This document shows positions 1 to 10,200 of a stretch of DNA of 64,000 bases, in pieces; position 1 is the stretch's first letter; the number at the start of each line of letters is the position of its first letter. A program made the position numbers and the translations under genes. The stretch comes from CAINVV01 sp038323575 (GTDB lineage Bacteria > Bacteroidota > Bacteroidia > Bacteroidales > Prolixibacteraceae), in contig JBBQHB010000006.1 in assembly GCA_038323575.1 (NCBI GenBank), forward strand, positions 1-64,000. The letters are read 5' to 3'. The notes under the pieces were generated by a model, which was given only the letters and a program-made list of their open reading frames with translations, did no database searches and was not told the origin of the DNA.

Positions 1-570
1 ATCCTTCAACAGGTAAGCATTCACCATGTCTTTTAGGTAATCCGCTTTGTCATTCTCATTATCCATCATTTCAACTTCAGGATAGGTCCCATAAATCAAT
101 CTGGAATCTAACCTTCGTCTGGTTTCCAAAAGGTTCTCGGATACAGAAAATTCCTGCTGGCTAAAGGGGAAAAGCAGAAACGTATGACTGCGACCCACCA
201 ATGGTTCGCCAGTTTTATAGTTTAAGTCGAATGATGATGAACCACTGGCTATGATACGAATTCCTTGAATCTCATCTACCAAGAGCTTTAGTTTCTGACC
301 AATTTCAGGAACATTTTGTGCTTCATCAATCACCAGTAAATCAATCCCATTCAGCAGATTCCGATAATTTGAGATGCTTTTATCCTGAAGCAGTGCCAAG
401 GAATCGTTGTCTTCTCCGTTTAACAATAGAAATTTACCTTTAAATTCTTCAATTATCTGGCGAATCAGCACACTCTTCCCTACTCTCCTTGCACCATATA
501 GAAGAATAACTTTATTGGGCAAAAGCTTCCTCCTGATCTTCACTGTCAATAATCTGTCTAAAGTGCTCAT
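1..570 (-). CDS. ATP-binding protein, AAA_14/DUF4143 type (3' end beyond window)
   Basis: The first 190 codons are visible, reading leftward from an ATG at 570 and running open off the window edge. A P-loop, GARRVGKS (residues 26-33), follows a short basic N-terminus. A Walker B strand, LLVIDEAQ, lies near residues 78-85, and SGSSSFDL near 109-116 matches the sensor region of this family. This order is typical of the Bacteroidota AAA_14 plus DUF4143 ATPases, usually about 380-420 aa, so the C-terminal DUF4143 half is missing here. Cellular role is unknown for most members; they are often accessory genes. A complete relative lies at 59011-60228. It is not expected to take part in glycan degradation. 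Tandem palindromic repeats lie just upstream of its start. Confidence 0.85.
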   Translation of the reverse strand, partial: MSTLDRLLTVKIRRKLLPNKVILLYGARRVGKSVLIRQIIEEFKGKFLLLNGEDNDSLALLQDKSISNYRNLLNGIDLLVIDEAQNVPEIGQKLKLLVDEIQGIRIIASGSSSFDLNYKTGEPLVGRSHTFLLFPFSQQEFSVSENLLETRRRLDSRLIYGTYPEVEMMDNENDKADYLKDMVNAYLLKD

Positions 571-627
571 ATATTGTACATTTTACAACCACAAAGAAAC
601 AGAAATATTTACAGAAAACCAACTTTA

Positions 628-692
628 CTATATATTCCGTCATTACGTTGACGATTTTACTATATATTTCGTCATTACGTTGACGATTTTAC
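628..692. promoter_or_regulatory. Tandem 32-bp repeat with internal palindrome upstream of the ATPase gene
   Basis: Two nearly identical copies of a roughly 32-bp unit lie head to tail, about 58-122 bp upstream of the ATG at 570. Each contains the interrupted palindrome CGTCATTACGTTGACG followed by ATTTTAC, preceded by TATATAT[T/C]. Duplicated dyad sites in front of a gene are typical of repressor or autoregulator binding. The operator role is inferred; no binding protein is identified. Confidence 0.45.
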
Positions 693-805
693 CGATTATC
701 ACCATTGGATTGTGTACAACAAAATAAATCAGGAGCACCGCCCAGTAATTTCTGTTTGGTACTCCTGATAAATAAAAATGCCTGAAATCACAGGTATTCG
801 GATGG

Positions 806-1588
806 TTACTTCGTCTTTCTTGCGTTTTTTAGCAGGTATTCTGTCAAATTCTCAGCTGCTTTCATGTTTTCAAAATCTGCCGGCAGATAAGCGTGATCAA
901 TGTATTCGTTGTAAATCCACGGATCGCCCAAAGCCACAACCAAACCCTTCCCTACTTTGGCCTCAGCCATGAAAACAATACCGTTTTCAGTAAGGATAGA
1001 TTTGGCAGGCTCTTTTAAATTAAAACTTGAAACCTCCTTCATGTACACTTTTGAAACGCCTTTCCAGATGGGATGGTCAGGAAAGGAAGTAAATGCACCC
1101 ATATCCCATTTCCTGTTAAGCACAGGATGAAGGCTGACATGGTTAAAGTAAATGCCAAATTCGGTGGACAGCATGTTCAGATGGGTAAACTCACAATTGG
1201 GCGCATCGTTGGCCAGAATCATCAGTACTCCTCCTTTGTTTACCCAGTTCTTGATGGCCTTAATGTCGGCTGGCTGAAGGTAATTGGGCGACTTGGCTTC
1301 GGACGTTGTATCCGGATCTACAATAATATAAACATCGAGTTTGGCCAGGTTTTTGGAATCCGCTGCCTGTTCAATTGTAGTCAGCGTAGCTCCTTGTTTC
1401 TTGAAGAGATCGCCCCATTGGGAATAACCGCTGTTCTCGGTATCTGTCCATAAATAATGGAATGGCTTACCGGTAAGAGGTTTGGTTTCGCGGTTGTACC
1501 AGTTGTCGAGGCCGACAACCTGTGCAAAGGAAAATTGAGCTGCAAACAGCAGACTAACTACCAATAAAAAAGTTTTTTTGTTTTTCAT
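806..1588 (-). CDS. Secreted DUF4350-like (class I amidotransferase-fold) protein
   Basis: A 260-aa protein with a clear signal peptide (cleavage near FSFAQ, residue 22). The mature part resembles the glutamine-amidotransferase-like fold seen as DUF4350 or ThuA-like modules. Typical features are the strand DVYIIVDPD, then a helix IKNWVNKGGVLMILAND starting near residue 112, and a C-terminal GKGLVVALGDPWIYNEY block. No catalytic Cys-His-Glu triad is evident, so it may bind sugars rather than hydrolyse amides. Related modules are often found fused to or next to GH105/GH88 unsaturated uronyl hydrolases in Bacteroidota (recalled association). It lies 91 bp downstream of HTCS1 on the same strand and could be co-transcribed with it. 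Its function in the PUL is unproven. Confidence 0.7.
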   Translation of the reverse strand: MKNKKTFLLVVSLLFAAQFSFAQVVGLDNWYNRETKPLTGKPFHYLWTDTENSGYSQWGDLFKKQGATLTTIEQAADSKNLAKLDVYIIVDPDTTSEAKSPNYLQPADIKAIKNWVNKGGVLMILANDAPNCEFTHLNMLSTEFGIYFNHVSLHPVLNRKWDMGAFTSFPDHPIWKGVSKVYMKEVSSFNLKEPAKSILTENGIVFMAEAKVGKGLVVALGDPWIYNEYIDHAYLPADFENMKAAENLTEYLLKNARKTK

Positions 1589-1637
1589 TTTTAAAAATTC
1601 AATGTTAATTTATCCAAACTAATTTTTTATCACTCCG

Positions 1638-1677
1638 AGTCGTCAAGTCGTCCAGTCGTCCAGTCGTCCAGTCGTCA
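1638..1677. repeat. Tandem 9-bp repeat (unit GTCGTCCAG)
   Basis: About four units of a 9-bp repeat sit between HTCS1 and the downstream secreted protein gene. Two units of the same motif appear in reverse orientation near 46329-46347, so this is a dispersed microsatellite-like sequence. No function is apparent. Confidence 0.7.
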
Positions 1678-1679
1678 CA

Positions 1680-4600
1680 TCATCCTTTTTTGGTCTCCCG
1701 CTTCATCCTGTTTATGTATTCCGAAGGAGTCTGTCCAAGCTGTTTCTTGAAACACATGGAATAATAGGAATGAGAATTGAAACCAACTTTGAAGCAAATC
1801 TCGTCAATATTTGTTTCACCGCGTTCAATAAGCTCAATAGATTTTTTGATCCTGACAAATTTAATAAACTCCGTGGCAGACTGGTCGGTGAGGGCTCTCA
1901 ATTTCCTGTGCAGTGAACTTCTGCTCAGGTTAAGTTCCGAGGCCAGGACATCAACGGTAAAGGTTAGATCAACCATATGATTTTCAATCGTCGCGGTGGC
2001 CTTTTCCAGTAACTCCCGGTCGGGCTGGAATTTTTGCATCTCTTCTTTCCATTGGCCGGGAGCTTCAATGAATTTTTCGCGCAGACTGGCTCTTGAATCG
2101 AGCAATTTCCGGATTCTTATTAAAAGAAGGCGGTCGTCAAAAGGTTTGACAACATAATCATCGGCACCTGTTTCAAAACCTTCCAACTGACTCTCAACAG
2201 AAGAAAGCGCAGTAAGAAGGATTACCGGTATATGACTGGTATTCAAATCTTTTTTAAGCACATGACAAAACTCATTTCCATTCATACCGGGCATCATCAC
2301 ATCGGCAAGAACCAGATCCGGACTGAATTCCTTTACTGCTTTGAGCCCTTGCAGCCCATCAACTGCAGTGTCAACATGGTAAAATTCAGACAAAATAGTA
2401 ATGAGGAACCGCTGCATCTCTTTGTTATCTTCTACAACCAGAATTTTTATCTCTTTTTTTGATTTATCTCCGGCAGATGGATTTTGCATTGGGTGGATTC
2501 CGTTTTCTTCGAAAGTCAGCGTTTGAGATACAAATTTCTGTATCCCTTTCTCAATTTCACTGCTGGTAATCGGCAGCCTGACATAAAAAGTTGCCCCCAT
2601 GTTCTCACCGGTGTAAACTTCGATCTGTCCCTTGTGCATCATGGCATATTCTGCACAAAGGTGCAATCCTATCCCAGTGCCGGTATTTTGTCCGGGAGCC
2701 TGATAAAACACCTCGAAGATATTTTCCAGATTTGCCGGAGCAATTCCTTCTCCTTCATTTTTAATAAGAATAGTTACAAATTTTCCGGGAATACTTTCTC
2801 CTACTGAATAGTGATACGGTTCAGGAAGGAGTCCGGGTTGCCATTCAGGATTTTTCAGGGATAACTTGATCGTTCCTTCCGGTTTGGTGTATTTTATTGC
2901 ATTTGACAGCAGGTTGAAAATCAGTTTGTCAATTTTATCCGGCTCAATCGATAAGAAAAGGGTTGAGAAATCTGACTCAAAAGAGAACCTTATCTTTCTT
3001 TCATTGTCCTCCAGCGAAAAACATTGGAATACTTCATGGCAGAGTGCAACCAGGTCAAAAGGATGAGGGTGGAAATTTACCTTTCCCAGCTCAATTTTAC
3101 GGATATCCAGAATCTGATTGACCAGCCTCAGAAGTCTGTTGGCATTGTTTTCGATCATTTTCACTAGTTCCAACGGCTCCTCCTGCCCGGAAATTTTCCT
3201 TTTCAGGAGTGACAGCGGTGAGAGGATCAGGGATAGCGGTGTCCTGAATTCATGGGATATATTGGTGAAAAACTGAAGCTTTAACTGGTGCAGTTTCTCT
3301 TCATTCTCGCGTTGAATCCTCTCCTGCAAAACATTCTTTCTGAGGCGGTTTCTAATTCTAAGTATGCGCTGGACCAAATAAATAACAACCAGCATTGACA
3401 CGACATAGAAGAGGATAGCAACATCAGAACTCCAGAATGGTCTTCGGATAGTAATTTGAAGTCTTGTCGGCGTTTCATTCCATTTTCCGTCATTGTTGGC
3501 AGCCATGACTTCAAAAGTGTAATTACCGGGTGGAATCTTGGTGAAAACAGCTTTGTTTTCCTTTTGAATTTCAATCCAGTCGGAACTGTACCCGGCCAGC
3601 CGGTATTTAAACCTGTTTTTCTGGGGAATCAGGTAATTATTTGCAACAAATTCAAACTTCAGCGAATTCTGGTCGTATTTTAGTTCAAGATGATCCAGTG
3701 TCAAAAGCGACTGTTTGATTAAATCCGGATCACTCAAATGGGAAACTGTCTGGCTGTTAATTTCCAGACTGGTGATAAATGCTTTCGGAACCACCGGATT
3801 CTCCTTCATCTTTTTGGGATCGAACCGGGTAAATCCATTGGAGCCCCCAAAGTACATCTCCCCGTTTTTGGACATAAATGCAGATCCCGGATTAAACTGA
3901 TTTCCCTGCAGCCCATCCATGTAATCGAAATTCCGGAAACGCTTTTGAGCCTTCAAGTAGGCTGAAATTCCGTTCTCGGTACTCATCCAGATCACCCCGG
4001 AAGCATCCTGCAGTATTCCGTATACATCGCTTCCCGGCAGGCCATCCTTCTCTGACAGCTGTGAAAATGTACCCGTATCCGGATCATAAATATTGACACC
4101 TCCGCCGGCTGTTCCGATCCATATATTCTTTTCTTTATCTTCGAGAAGCGAACAAATATTGTTGTTGCTTATCCGGTTATTCTTGTCCGGGTTGTAAAAA
4201 AATCTGGTGAATTTTTCTGAACCTTTCTCTTTCTTATTTAGTCCTTCATTCGTGCCAACCCACAGGTTTCCTTTTGAATCGACCAGGAGCGACCGTACAT
4301 AAATGGCAGACAAGGATTCAGGGTCAGAATTATTGGGTATGTAATTCCTGATCTGCTGATTCTTGTAGTTGTAGTAAAACAACCCCCGGGTCGAAGAGCC
4401 AAACCAAACACCCTCCCTGTCAGAAGTAATGTCAAAAAATTGTTCTTTGATATCATCTATCAGATCAAAATGTTTGAATTCGCTTGCTCCCTTTTTCCGA
4501 TAGAAGATTCCGTATGAAAAGGTGCCGATCCAAAGCGTACCGAAGTGGTCTGTATGTAAGGACTTTATGCTGTTAACCAAACCCTTGGCAGTATTAATTC

Positions 4601-5765
4601 TGGAAAAACTAAAATTATGACTACTATTCCCCAAAAAATTAAGCTGTCCTTCTTCAGTTGAGGCAATCACCCCTTCATTAGGTGTTTCCTCAAAATCACT
4701 TACAACATTATCGCTCAGTGCGTTATTTATAGACTCCCTCTTGAAATGTTCAAAATTATTTGACCATTCATTGATGTAGCTAAGTCCTCCCGACCAGGTC
4801 CCGATCCAAATCCCGTTACCGGAATCCCGGTATATCTGGAAGATACTGCTGTTCTGCAATCCGGGATAGTTTTCTTTTTCAATCACTTCGTTTCCACCGG
4901 GTTTTATCCGTACCAAACCTTTAAAAGTACCTATCCATATCTCGTTTTTGTTCCTGAAAATGGTTCTGACATAGGAACTTGGTATCCTGAATTGACCTTG
5001 CTCATTGTCGCTGTAATGTTCTGTTAAAACACCACCATTACTTAATTTATCCACACCGCCCCAGATATAACCGATCCATATTTGATCGCCGTCCGGCAGA
5101 ATTGTACTGACATTTTCTGTTCTCGTCCGCACAAAAAATGATATTTCCCTGTATGGCGGATCACAATAGTAGATACCGCCGTTCTGACCTCCCAGCCATA
5201 TGCGCTTATTGTGACTATCCTTCACAGCAAGCCTGATCAAATCATTTTTCTGAATTTCGGGCAAGACCAAAATATTTGCAACTCCGGTCTTCATATCAAT
5301 AGCAGAAAAACCATTTATGTCGACCATCCAATATGCACTGTCTGCTGTCTGAAGAATTTGAAGGACGTTCGTACCCCGCGGATTACCGGCAACATCGTGA
5401 AATGAATACCTTTTGAAAAATTCACGTTGATAATCATAAGTACAGATTCCGTTGTTGGTGGAAATCCAAAGCTCCTTTTTCATGTCCAGATAAAGGGACC
5501 GAATGGCATTACCCGGTAAAGAGGTTTGATCATCGGGTGCATTGATGAACTTAACCGTTTCAACAGAATTGTACCGGTATACGCCATTGTTTGATCCAAA
5601 CCAGATAAAACCGAATTTACCCTCGCTGATAGAACTGATTGATTCATAGGAAAATCCTCCTTCAGGTGAAATCTTCGTGATTTTAAAATCTTCAGCGAAT
5701 GCCCCGGAAGGCACGCATAAGGTTAAAGATGCAATTAACAGCAAAAGGAAGAAAGCAGGTTTCAT
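1680..5765 (-). CDS. Hybrid two-component system regulator (HTCS1)
   Basis: This 1361-aa one-protein phosphorelay begins with a signal peptide (1-24). A long periplasmic region of two-component propeller repeats (WFGSNNG, WIGTWSGG, WVGTNEG, WIGTAGGG) spans about 40-650, and a Y_Y_Y domain about 700-772. A single membrane helix follows (about 780-800). The cytoplasmic part has a HisKA with H838 in ISHEFRTP, a HATPase (N955, GTGIGLHL at 1029-1036), a receiver (phospho-acceptor D1155 in LADVMMPG, K1207) and a C-terminal AraC-type HTH (about 1260-1355). HTCS proteins sense oligosaccharides in the periplasm and activate the neighbouring PUL. It is divergent from the GH88-SusCD operon, with 207 bp between them that hold repeated motifs at 5825-5889, so it is the likely activator of that operon. 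Confidence 0.95.
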   Translation of the reverse strand: MKPAFFLLLLIASLTLCVPSGAFAEDFKITKISPEGGFSYESISSISEGKFGFIWFGSNNGVYRYNSVETVKFINAPDDQTSLPGNAIRSLYLDMKKELWISTNNGICTYDYQREFFKRYSFHDVAGNPRGTNVLQILQTADSAYWMVDINGFSAIDMKTGVANILVLPEIQKNDLIRLAVKDSHNKRIWLGGQNGGIYYCDPPYREISFFVRTRTENVSTILPDGDQIWIGYIWGGVDKLSNGGVLTEHYSDNEQGQFRIPSSYVRTIFRNKNEIWIGTFKGLVRIKPGGNEVIEKENYPGLQNSSIFQIYRDSGNGIWIGTWSGGLSYINEWSNNFEHFKRESINNALSDNVVSDFEETPNEGVIASTEEGQLNFLGNSSHNFSFSRINTAKGLVNSIKSLHTDHFGTLWIGTFSYGIFYRKKGASEFKHFDLIDDIKEQFFDITSDREGVWFGSSTRGLFYYNYKNQQIRNYIPNNSDPESLSAIYVRSLLVDSKGNLWVGTNEGLNKKEKGSEKFTRFFYNPDKNNRISNNNICSLLEDKEKNIWIGTAGGGVNIYDPDTGTFSQLSEKDGLPGSDVYGILQDASGVIWMSTENGISAYLKAQKRFRNFDYMDGLQGNQFNPGSAFMSKNGEMYFGGSNGFTRFDPKKMKENPVVPKAFITSLEINSQTVSHLSDPDLIKQSLLTLDHLELKYDQNSLKFEFVANNYLIPQKNRFKYRLAGYSSDWIEIQKENKAVFTKIPPGNYTFEVMAANNDGKWNETPTRLQITIRRPFWSSDVAILFYVVSMLVVIYLVQRILRIRNRLRKNVLQERIQRENEEKLHQLKLQFFTNISHEFRTPLSLILSPLSLLKRKISGQEEPLELVKMIENNANRLLRLVNQILDIRKIELGKVNFHPHPFDLVALCHEVFQCFSLEDNERKIRFSFESDFSTLFLSIEPDKIDKLIFNLLSNAIKYTKPEGTIKLSLKNPEWQPGLLPEPYHYSVGESIPGKFVTILIKNEGEGIAPANLENIFEVFYQAPGQNTGTGIGLHLCAEYAMMHKGQIEVYTGENMGATFYVRLPITSSEIEKGIQKFVSQTLTFEENGIHPMQNPSAGDKSKKEIKILVVEDNKEMQRFLITILSEFYHVDTAVDGLQGLKAVKEFSPDLVLADVMMPGMNGNEFCHVLKKDLNTSHIPVILLTALSSVESQLEGFETGADDYVVKPFDDRLLLIRIRKLLDSRASLREKFIEAPGQWKEEMQKFQPDRELLEKATATIENHMVDLTFTVDVLASELNLSRSSLHRKLRALTDQSATEFIKFVRIKKSIELIERGETNIDEICFKVGFNSHSYYSMCFKKQLGQTPSEYINRMKRETKKG

Positions 5766-5824
5766 CTCGCTAAGTTAAACATTCAGCAATTTTTTCTTCA
5801 CAAAAGAAATCATTTTTTAACAAA

Positions 5825-5889
5825 TGTCTCAAAACGGAACCATCTGTTATATTTTGAGACATAATTGACAGAATCTGGGACATAATTGA
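5825..5889. promoter_or_regulatory. Candidate HTCS operator: direct repeat plus inverted half-site
   Basis: The HTCS1/GH88 divergent gap contains GAGACATAATTGA (5856-5868) and GGGACATAATTGA (5877-5889), spaced exactly 21 bp, two helical turns. An inverted copy of the left half, TGTCTCAAAA (5825-5834), mirrors TTTTGAGACA (5852-5861). AraC-type HTCS outputs commonly bind direct repeats near PUL promoters. The assignment is inferred from position and spacing. Confidence 0.5.
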
Positions 5890-5972
5890 TCGTCTGACAG
5901 GTTTGATTCAAGCTAAATTTGAGTTAGAAATACACAAATCCGATAACAACTAAACCGGATTAATGAAGAAAA

Positions 5973-7175
5973 ATGATTAAGTCAAGAAATGTAATTTGTA
6001 TTCTGGCAATATTGCCAATGTTTTTCTCTTCTTGTTTTTCAGAAGTCAGGATTAAAAATGCCTCTTCTGATTTTATTAAAAAGCAACTTAAATTATTGGT
6101 GGTTTCGTTCAAAGAAGCCAAAATGCAGGCAAACGGCAAAGATTTGGTTACTGTTCGAAGTCTGAACGGCGACGGTTCATTAAAACTAATCCCCTCCAAA
6201 GACTGGTGCAGCGGCTTTTATCCGGGATCGCTCTGGCTCGGATTTGTTTTAACGGATGATACGGAGCTGAAACAGCTTGCTGCAGATTTCACCCAACCTC
6301 TTGAACAGGAAAAATTCAATGGAAAGACCCATGATATGGGTTTTAAAATGATGTCCAGTTTCGGCCAGGGGTACCGTCTGACGAAAGATTCCGTTTACCG
6401 GGAAATATTAATACAATCAGCGAAAACCCTTTCGAAGCGCTTCAACGACAAGGTAGGAGCAATACGCTCCTGGGATCACAACAAAGACAAATATGAGTTC
6501 CCGGTTATCATTGACAACATGATGAACCTGGAGCTTCTTTTCTGGGCCACCAAACAGACCGGCGACCGGCAATACTATAAGGTGGCTGTAAAACATGCAG
6601 AAACAACACTTGCCAACCATTTCCGCGCCGACAACAGCTCTTTTCATGTGGTTGACTATGACAGCATCACCGGAAACATTATTAAAAAGTGCACCCACCA
6701 GGGATTTTCTGACTCATCCGCATGGTCACGGGGTCAGGCGTGGGGTTTGTATGGTTACACCATGTGCTACCGCGAAACCGGAATCATCAGTTTTTTGTAC
6801 CAGGCAGAAAAAATTGCAGCTTTTATCCTGAATCATCCCAACCTTCCTGCGGATAAAATACCCTACTGGGACTTTGATGCGCCAGCCTCTCCAAACCGGC
6901 CGAGAGACGTTTCTGCTGCAGCAATCACTGCCTCTGCACTCTTCGAACTGGCACAATATTCCCCTTCAAAAAAAGCCTTTTACATCCAATCGGCAGAAAC
7001 TATATTAAAAAGCCTGGATATGAACTATTTATCCAAAGCCGGAACCAACAAGGGATTCCTGCTTGGACACTCGACAGGATCCTTCCCTCATAATTCCGAG
7101 GTGGATGTCCCCATCAATTATGCCGACTACTATTTTCTGGAGGCGCTGTTAAGACAAAAAGAGCTAAAGAACTAA
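5973..7175 (+). CDS. GH88 unsaturated glucuronyl hydrolase, lipoprotein
   Basis: A 400-aa lipoprotein (lipobox FSSC, Cys21) with the GH88 (alpha/alpha)6 barrel throughout. The two conserved catalytic aspartates are recognisable: D121 in THDMGF and D181 in VIIDNMMN. Other family blocks are WCSGFYPGSLW (about 78), FSDSSAWSRGQAW (about 246), RDVSAAAITASAL and the C-terminal DVPINYADYYFLEAL. GH88 enzymes hydrate the 4,5-unsaturated uronic acid left at the non-reducing end by polysaccharide lyases and release it. This fits a locus packed with lyases. It is the first gene of the plus-strand operon, diverges from HTCS1, and ends 31 bp before SusC1. The start is the only ATG giving a full signal sequence. 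Confidence 0.95.
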   Translation: MIKSRNVICILAILPMFFSSCFSEVRIKNASSDFIKKQLKLLVVSFKEAKMQANGKDLVTVRSLNGDGSLKLIPSKDWCSGFYPGSLWLGFVLTDDTELKQLAADFTQPLEQEKFNGKTHDMGFKMMSSFGQGYRLTKDSVYREILIQSAKTLSKRFNDKVGAIRSWDHNKDKYEFPVIIDNMMNLELLFWATKQTGDRQYYKVAVKHAETTLANHFRADNSSFHVVDYDSITGNIIKKCTHQGFSDSSAWSRGQAWGLYGYTMCYRETGIISFLYQAEKIAAFILNHPNLPADKIPYWDFDAPASPNRPRDVSAAAITASALFELAQYSPSKKAFYIQSAETILKSLDMNYLSKAGTNKGFLLGHSTGSFPHNSEVDVPINYADYYFLEALLRQKELKN

Positions 7176-7206
7176 TGTATAACGAAAATCAATTAAATGG
7201 ATAAGT

Positions 7207-10200
7207 ATGAAAAATGATGCTACGCAAAAATTTTACCTAAAGAATCGTTTTCGGTTTCTGGCAATGCTATTCATAGTTGGGATATTAATGTTCTCCCAAC
7301 TTGGAGCAATGGCCCAGAGACGAACTATTTCAGGTACGGTTATCGGTGACGACAAAACCTCAATCCCCGGGGCTTCGATTGTCGTCAAAGGAACCCAGAT
7401 TGGGACAATAACAAATTTTGACGGGAAATTCTCCCTTGATATTCCCGCTACCGCCAAAATACTGGTTGTCACTTTCGTCGGACTTGAAGCGCAGGAAATT
7501 CCTATCGGTACAGGCAGCGTTTACAAAGTAACCCTGACGGAGAGCAAAATAAAAATTGATGAGGTGGTCGTTGTAGGATACGGCGCTCAAAAGAAAGAGA
7601 GCGTCGTAGGCTCAATAGCCCAGGTCTCCAATGAGAAACTGAAGCAAACCGCCAGTGTTTCCGACTTAAGGCAGGCCCTGGAGGGTCAGGTTCCGGGTCT
7701 TGTTGCGCTTACAGCCTCCGGTGAACCGGGCGGTATTCTTACCGGTGAAAGTGCCACCAACCTGTTTATCCGCGGACAAAACACCTGGAACGGAGGTCAG
7801 CCGCTGGTACTTGTGGATGGTGTTGAAAGAAGCATGAACAACCTCGACGTAAATGAGGTAGCGAGCATGTCTGTCCTTAAAGATGCCTCTGCAACTGCCG
7901 TATTTGGGGTAAAGGGTGCCAACGGCGTTATCCTTATAACCACCAAACGTGGAACAGAAGGCAAGACCACGCTCAATTTCAATTACAATTCCACCGGTTC
8001 GATGTTGTCGAAGCAACCTGCAAAATTAGATTCCTATGCTGCAATGATGGCAAAAGATGAGATCATTGAGCGGGAGGGTGTTCTCAACCAACCATCCTGG
8101 AGCGCTTATGTTCCCTATGAAATTGTACAGCGGTACAGGTTACCCCAGACTACAGAATATGCACAGATTTACCCGAATGTAGACTGGCAAAAGGAAATGT
8201 TTAAACCAATGGGGTTCGCCCACCGGTTAACGCTGAGCGCCCAGGGCGGAAGCAAAGCAATCCAGTATTTCGGATCCATGGCCTACCTGCACGAAAGCGA
8301 TATGTTCAAAGATTACAGCAATGGCAAGGGTTACGAGCCAAACTACAATTTCGACCGTTTTAACTTCAGGAGCAACATAGATGTTAAACTGACCAAAACC
8401 ACCAAATTCAAATTGAATTTATCAGGTTATTTCAGTCAGAAGAATACCAACTACAACAATGAGTCAAGCACCAGCAGGGCAGATGCGTGGATGTGGAAGG
8501 CAACCTATGGTCTGGCACCTAACCTCTTTTTACCCATGTATGATGACGGGAGATGGGGTGCTTACGCCGAGGGAGGCAACAATACTGTAAATCCACTGGC
8601 CATTGTATACAACATCGGGATACGGCAAACGCGCACCACACAATTAAATTCCGATTTTACGCTTGAACAGGACCTGAGTTTTATTACAAAAGGATTGAAT
8701 GCCAAAGCAGCCCTGTTTTTTGACAACAGCATCCGTTCCGAAGGCGGCATTTGGGATGTTGTCAATAGTGCACGTGCCAATGAGGCTGGCTCCAATGTGA
8801 AGTTCAAGCAAATTTACCCGATGAAGTACACAGGCCCGACGCAGGATCCTAGTGAATATACAGCTCTTCTGCCGGTTAGCGATGAGGAATATGGCTGGGT
8901 GCTAAGACCCTGGACCATTCGCAATGAGGTGATTGCTGACGGAGCAAATTTTACAAGTGGTATCCCCGTCGACCGCCGGCTGATGTACCAGATGCAATTG
9001 AATTACGCCCGCAAGTTTGACAAACACAATGTATCTGCCATGGGATTGTTCAAGCGCGAAGAGTTCGCTTCCGGCAGTATGTTCAAGAACTACAGGGAGG
9101 ATTGGATTTTTCGTGCAACGTATGATTACAATGCCAGGTATCTGCTTGAAATGAACGGCGCTTACAACGGTTCCGAACAATTTGGCCCCGGATACAGGTT
9201 CGCCTTCTTCCCCTCTTTGGCGCTGGGATGGAACGTTTCCAACGAAAAATTCTTCAAAATCCAATGGATCGACAAATTGAAATTTAGGTTCAGCATGGGA
9301 AAAGTCGGGGATGATAAAGTAAGCGGAAGCCGCTGGTTATACGCCTCGCAGTATGCAACCGGAGGCAGGGCAGGATTGAATGAAATTACGAACGGGACAA
9401 GCCCTTACACCATGTACCGCGAATCTGTGGTGGGAAACCCGGACATTCAATGGGAAACTGCCATTAAAAACAATGCAGGTTTGGAATTAGCCATATTGAA
9501 AAATCTGTTCACTTTAAACGTTGATTACTATACGGAAGACCGTACCGGTATTTTACTGGCCGGAAACCAACGGAATGTCCCTGCTTTCTTCGGGGCGACG
9601 CCCCCCAGCGCAAACCTGGGCCGGGTAAAATCCAATGGTTACGAAATTGAACTGGGATTCAACAAAAGAATCACCGACAAAACCAATATTTGGTCAAACG
9701 TTGCCGTTTCGCACAATGAAAACACTATCATTGACCGGGATGATCCGCCTTTGCAATACAATTACCTGAAACAGACAGGTTATCCGATCGGACAGCAAAA
9801 GAGGTTGCTGAAAACTGATTTTTACACCAACTGGGATGAGGTTTATGCCAGTGTGCCAACAGAAACAGCCGATTTACAAAAACTGCCCGGCTATTACAAT
9901 CTGATTGACTTCAATGCCGACGGTGTTATTAAAACCAGTGAAGACACCCCCCCGGTAGGCTATTCCGAGGTTCCGCAAAATACAATAAGTTTTTCTCTCG
10001 GAACAAACTACAAAGGATTCACTTTTATGGTTCAGTTTTACGGGGTAAACAACGCCAACCGCTGGATCCCGTTCGACAACTACGCCAGCGACATGGATAT
10101 TCTATTTTCGCATGTTGCAAATTACTGGTCAAAAGACAATCCCAATGCAAGCTCCTTTTTGCCAAGGTGGAAAACCCAGGCTGAAAATATCGGAGATTAT

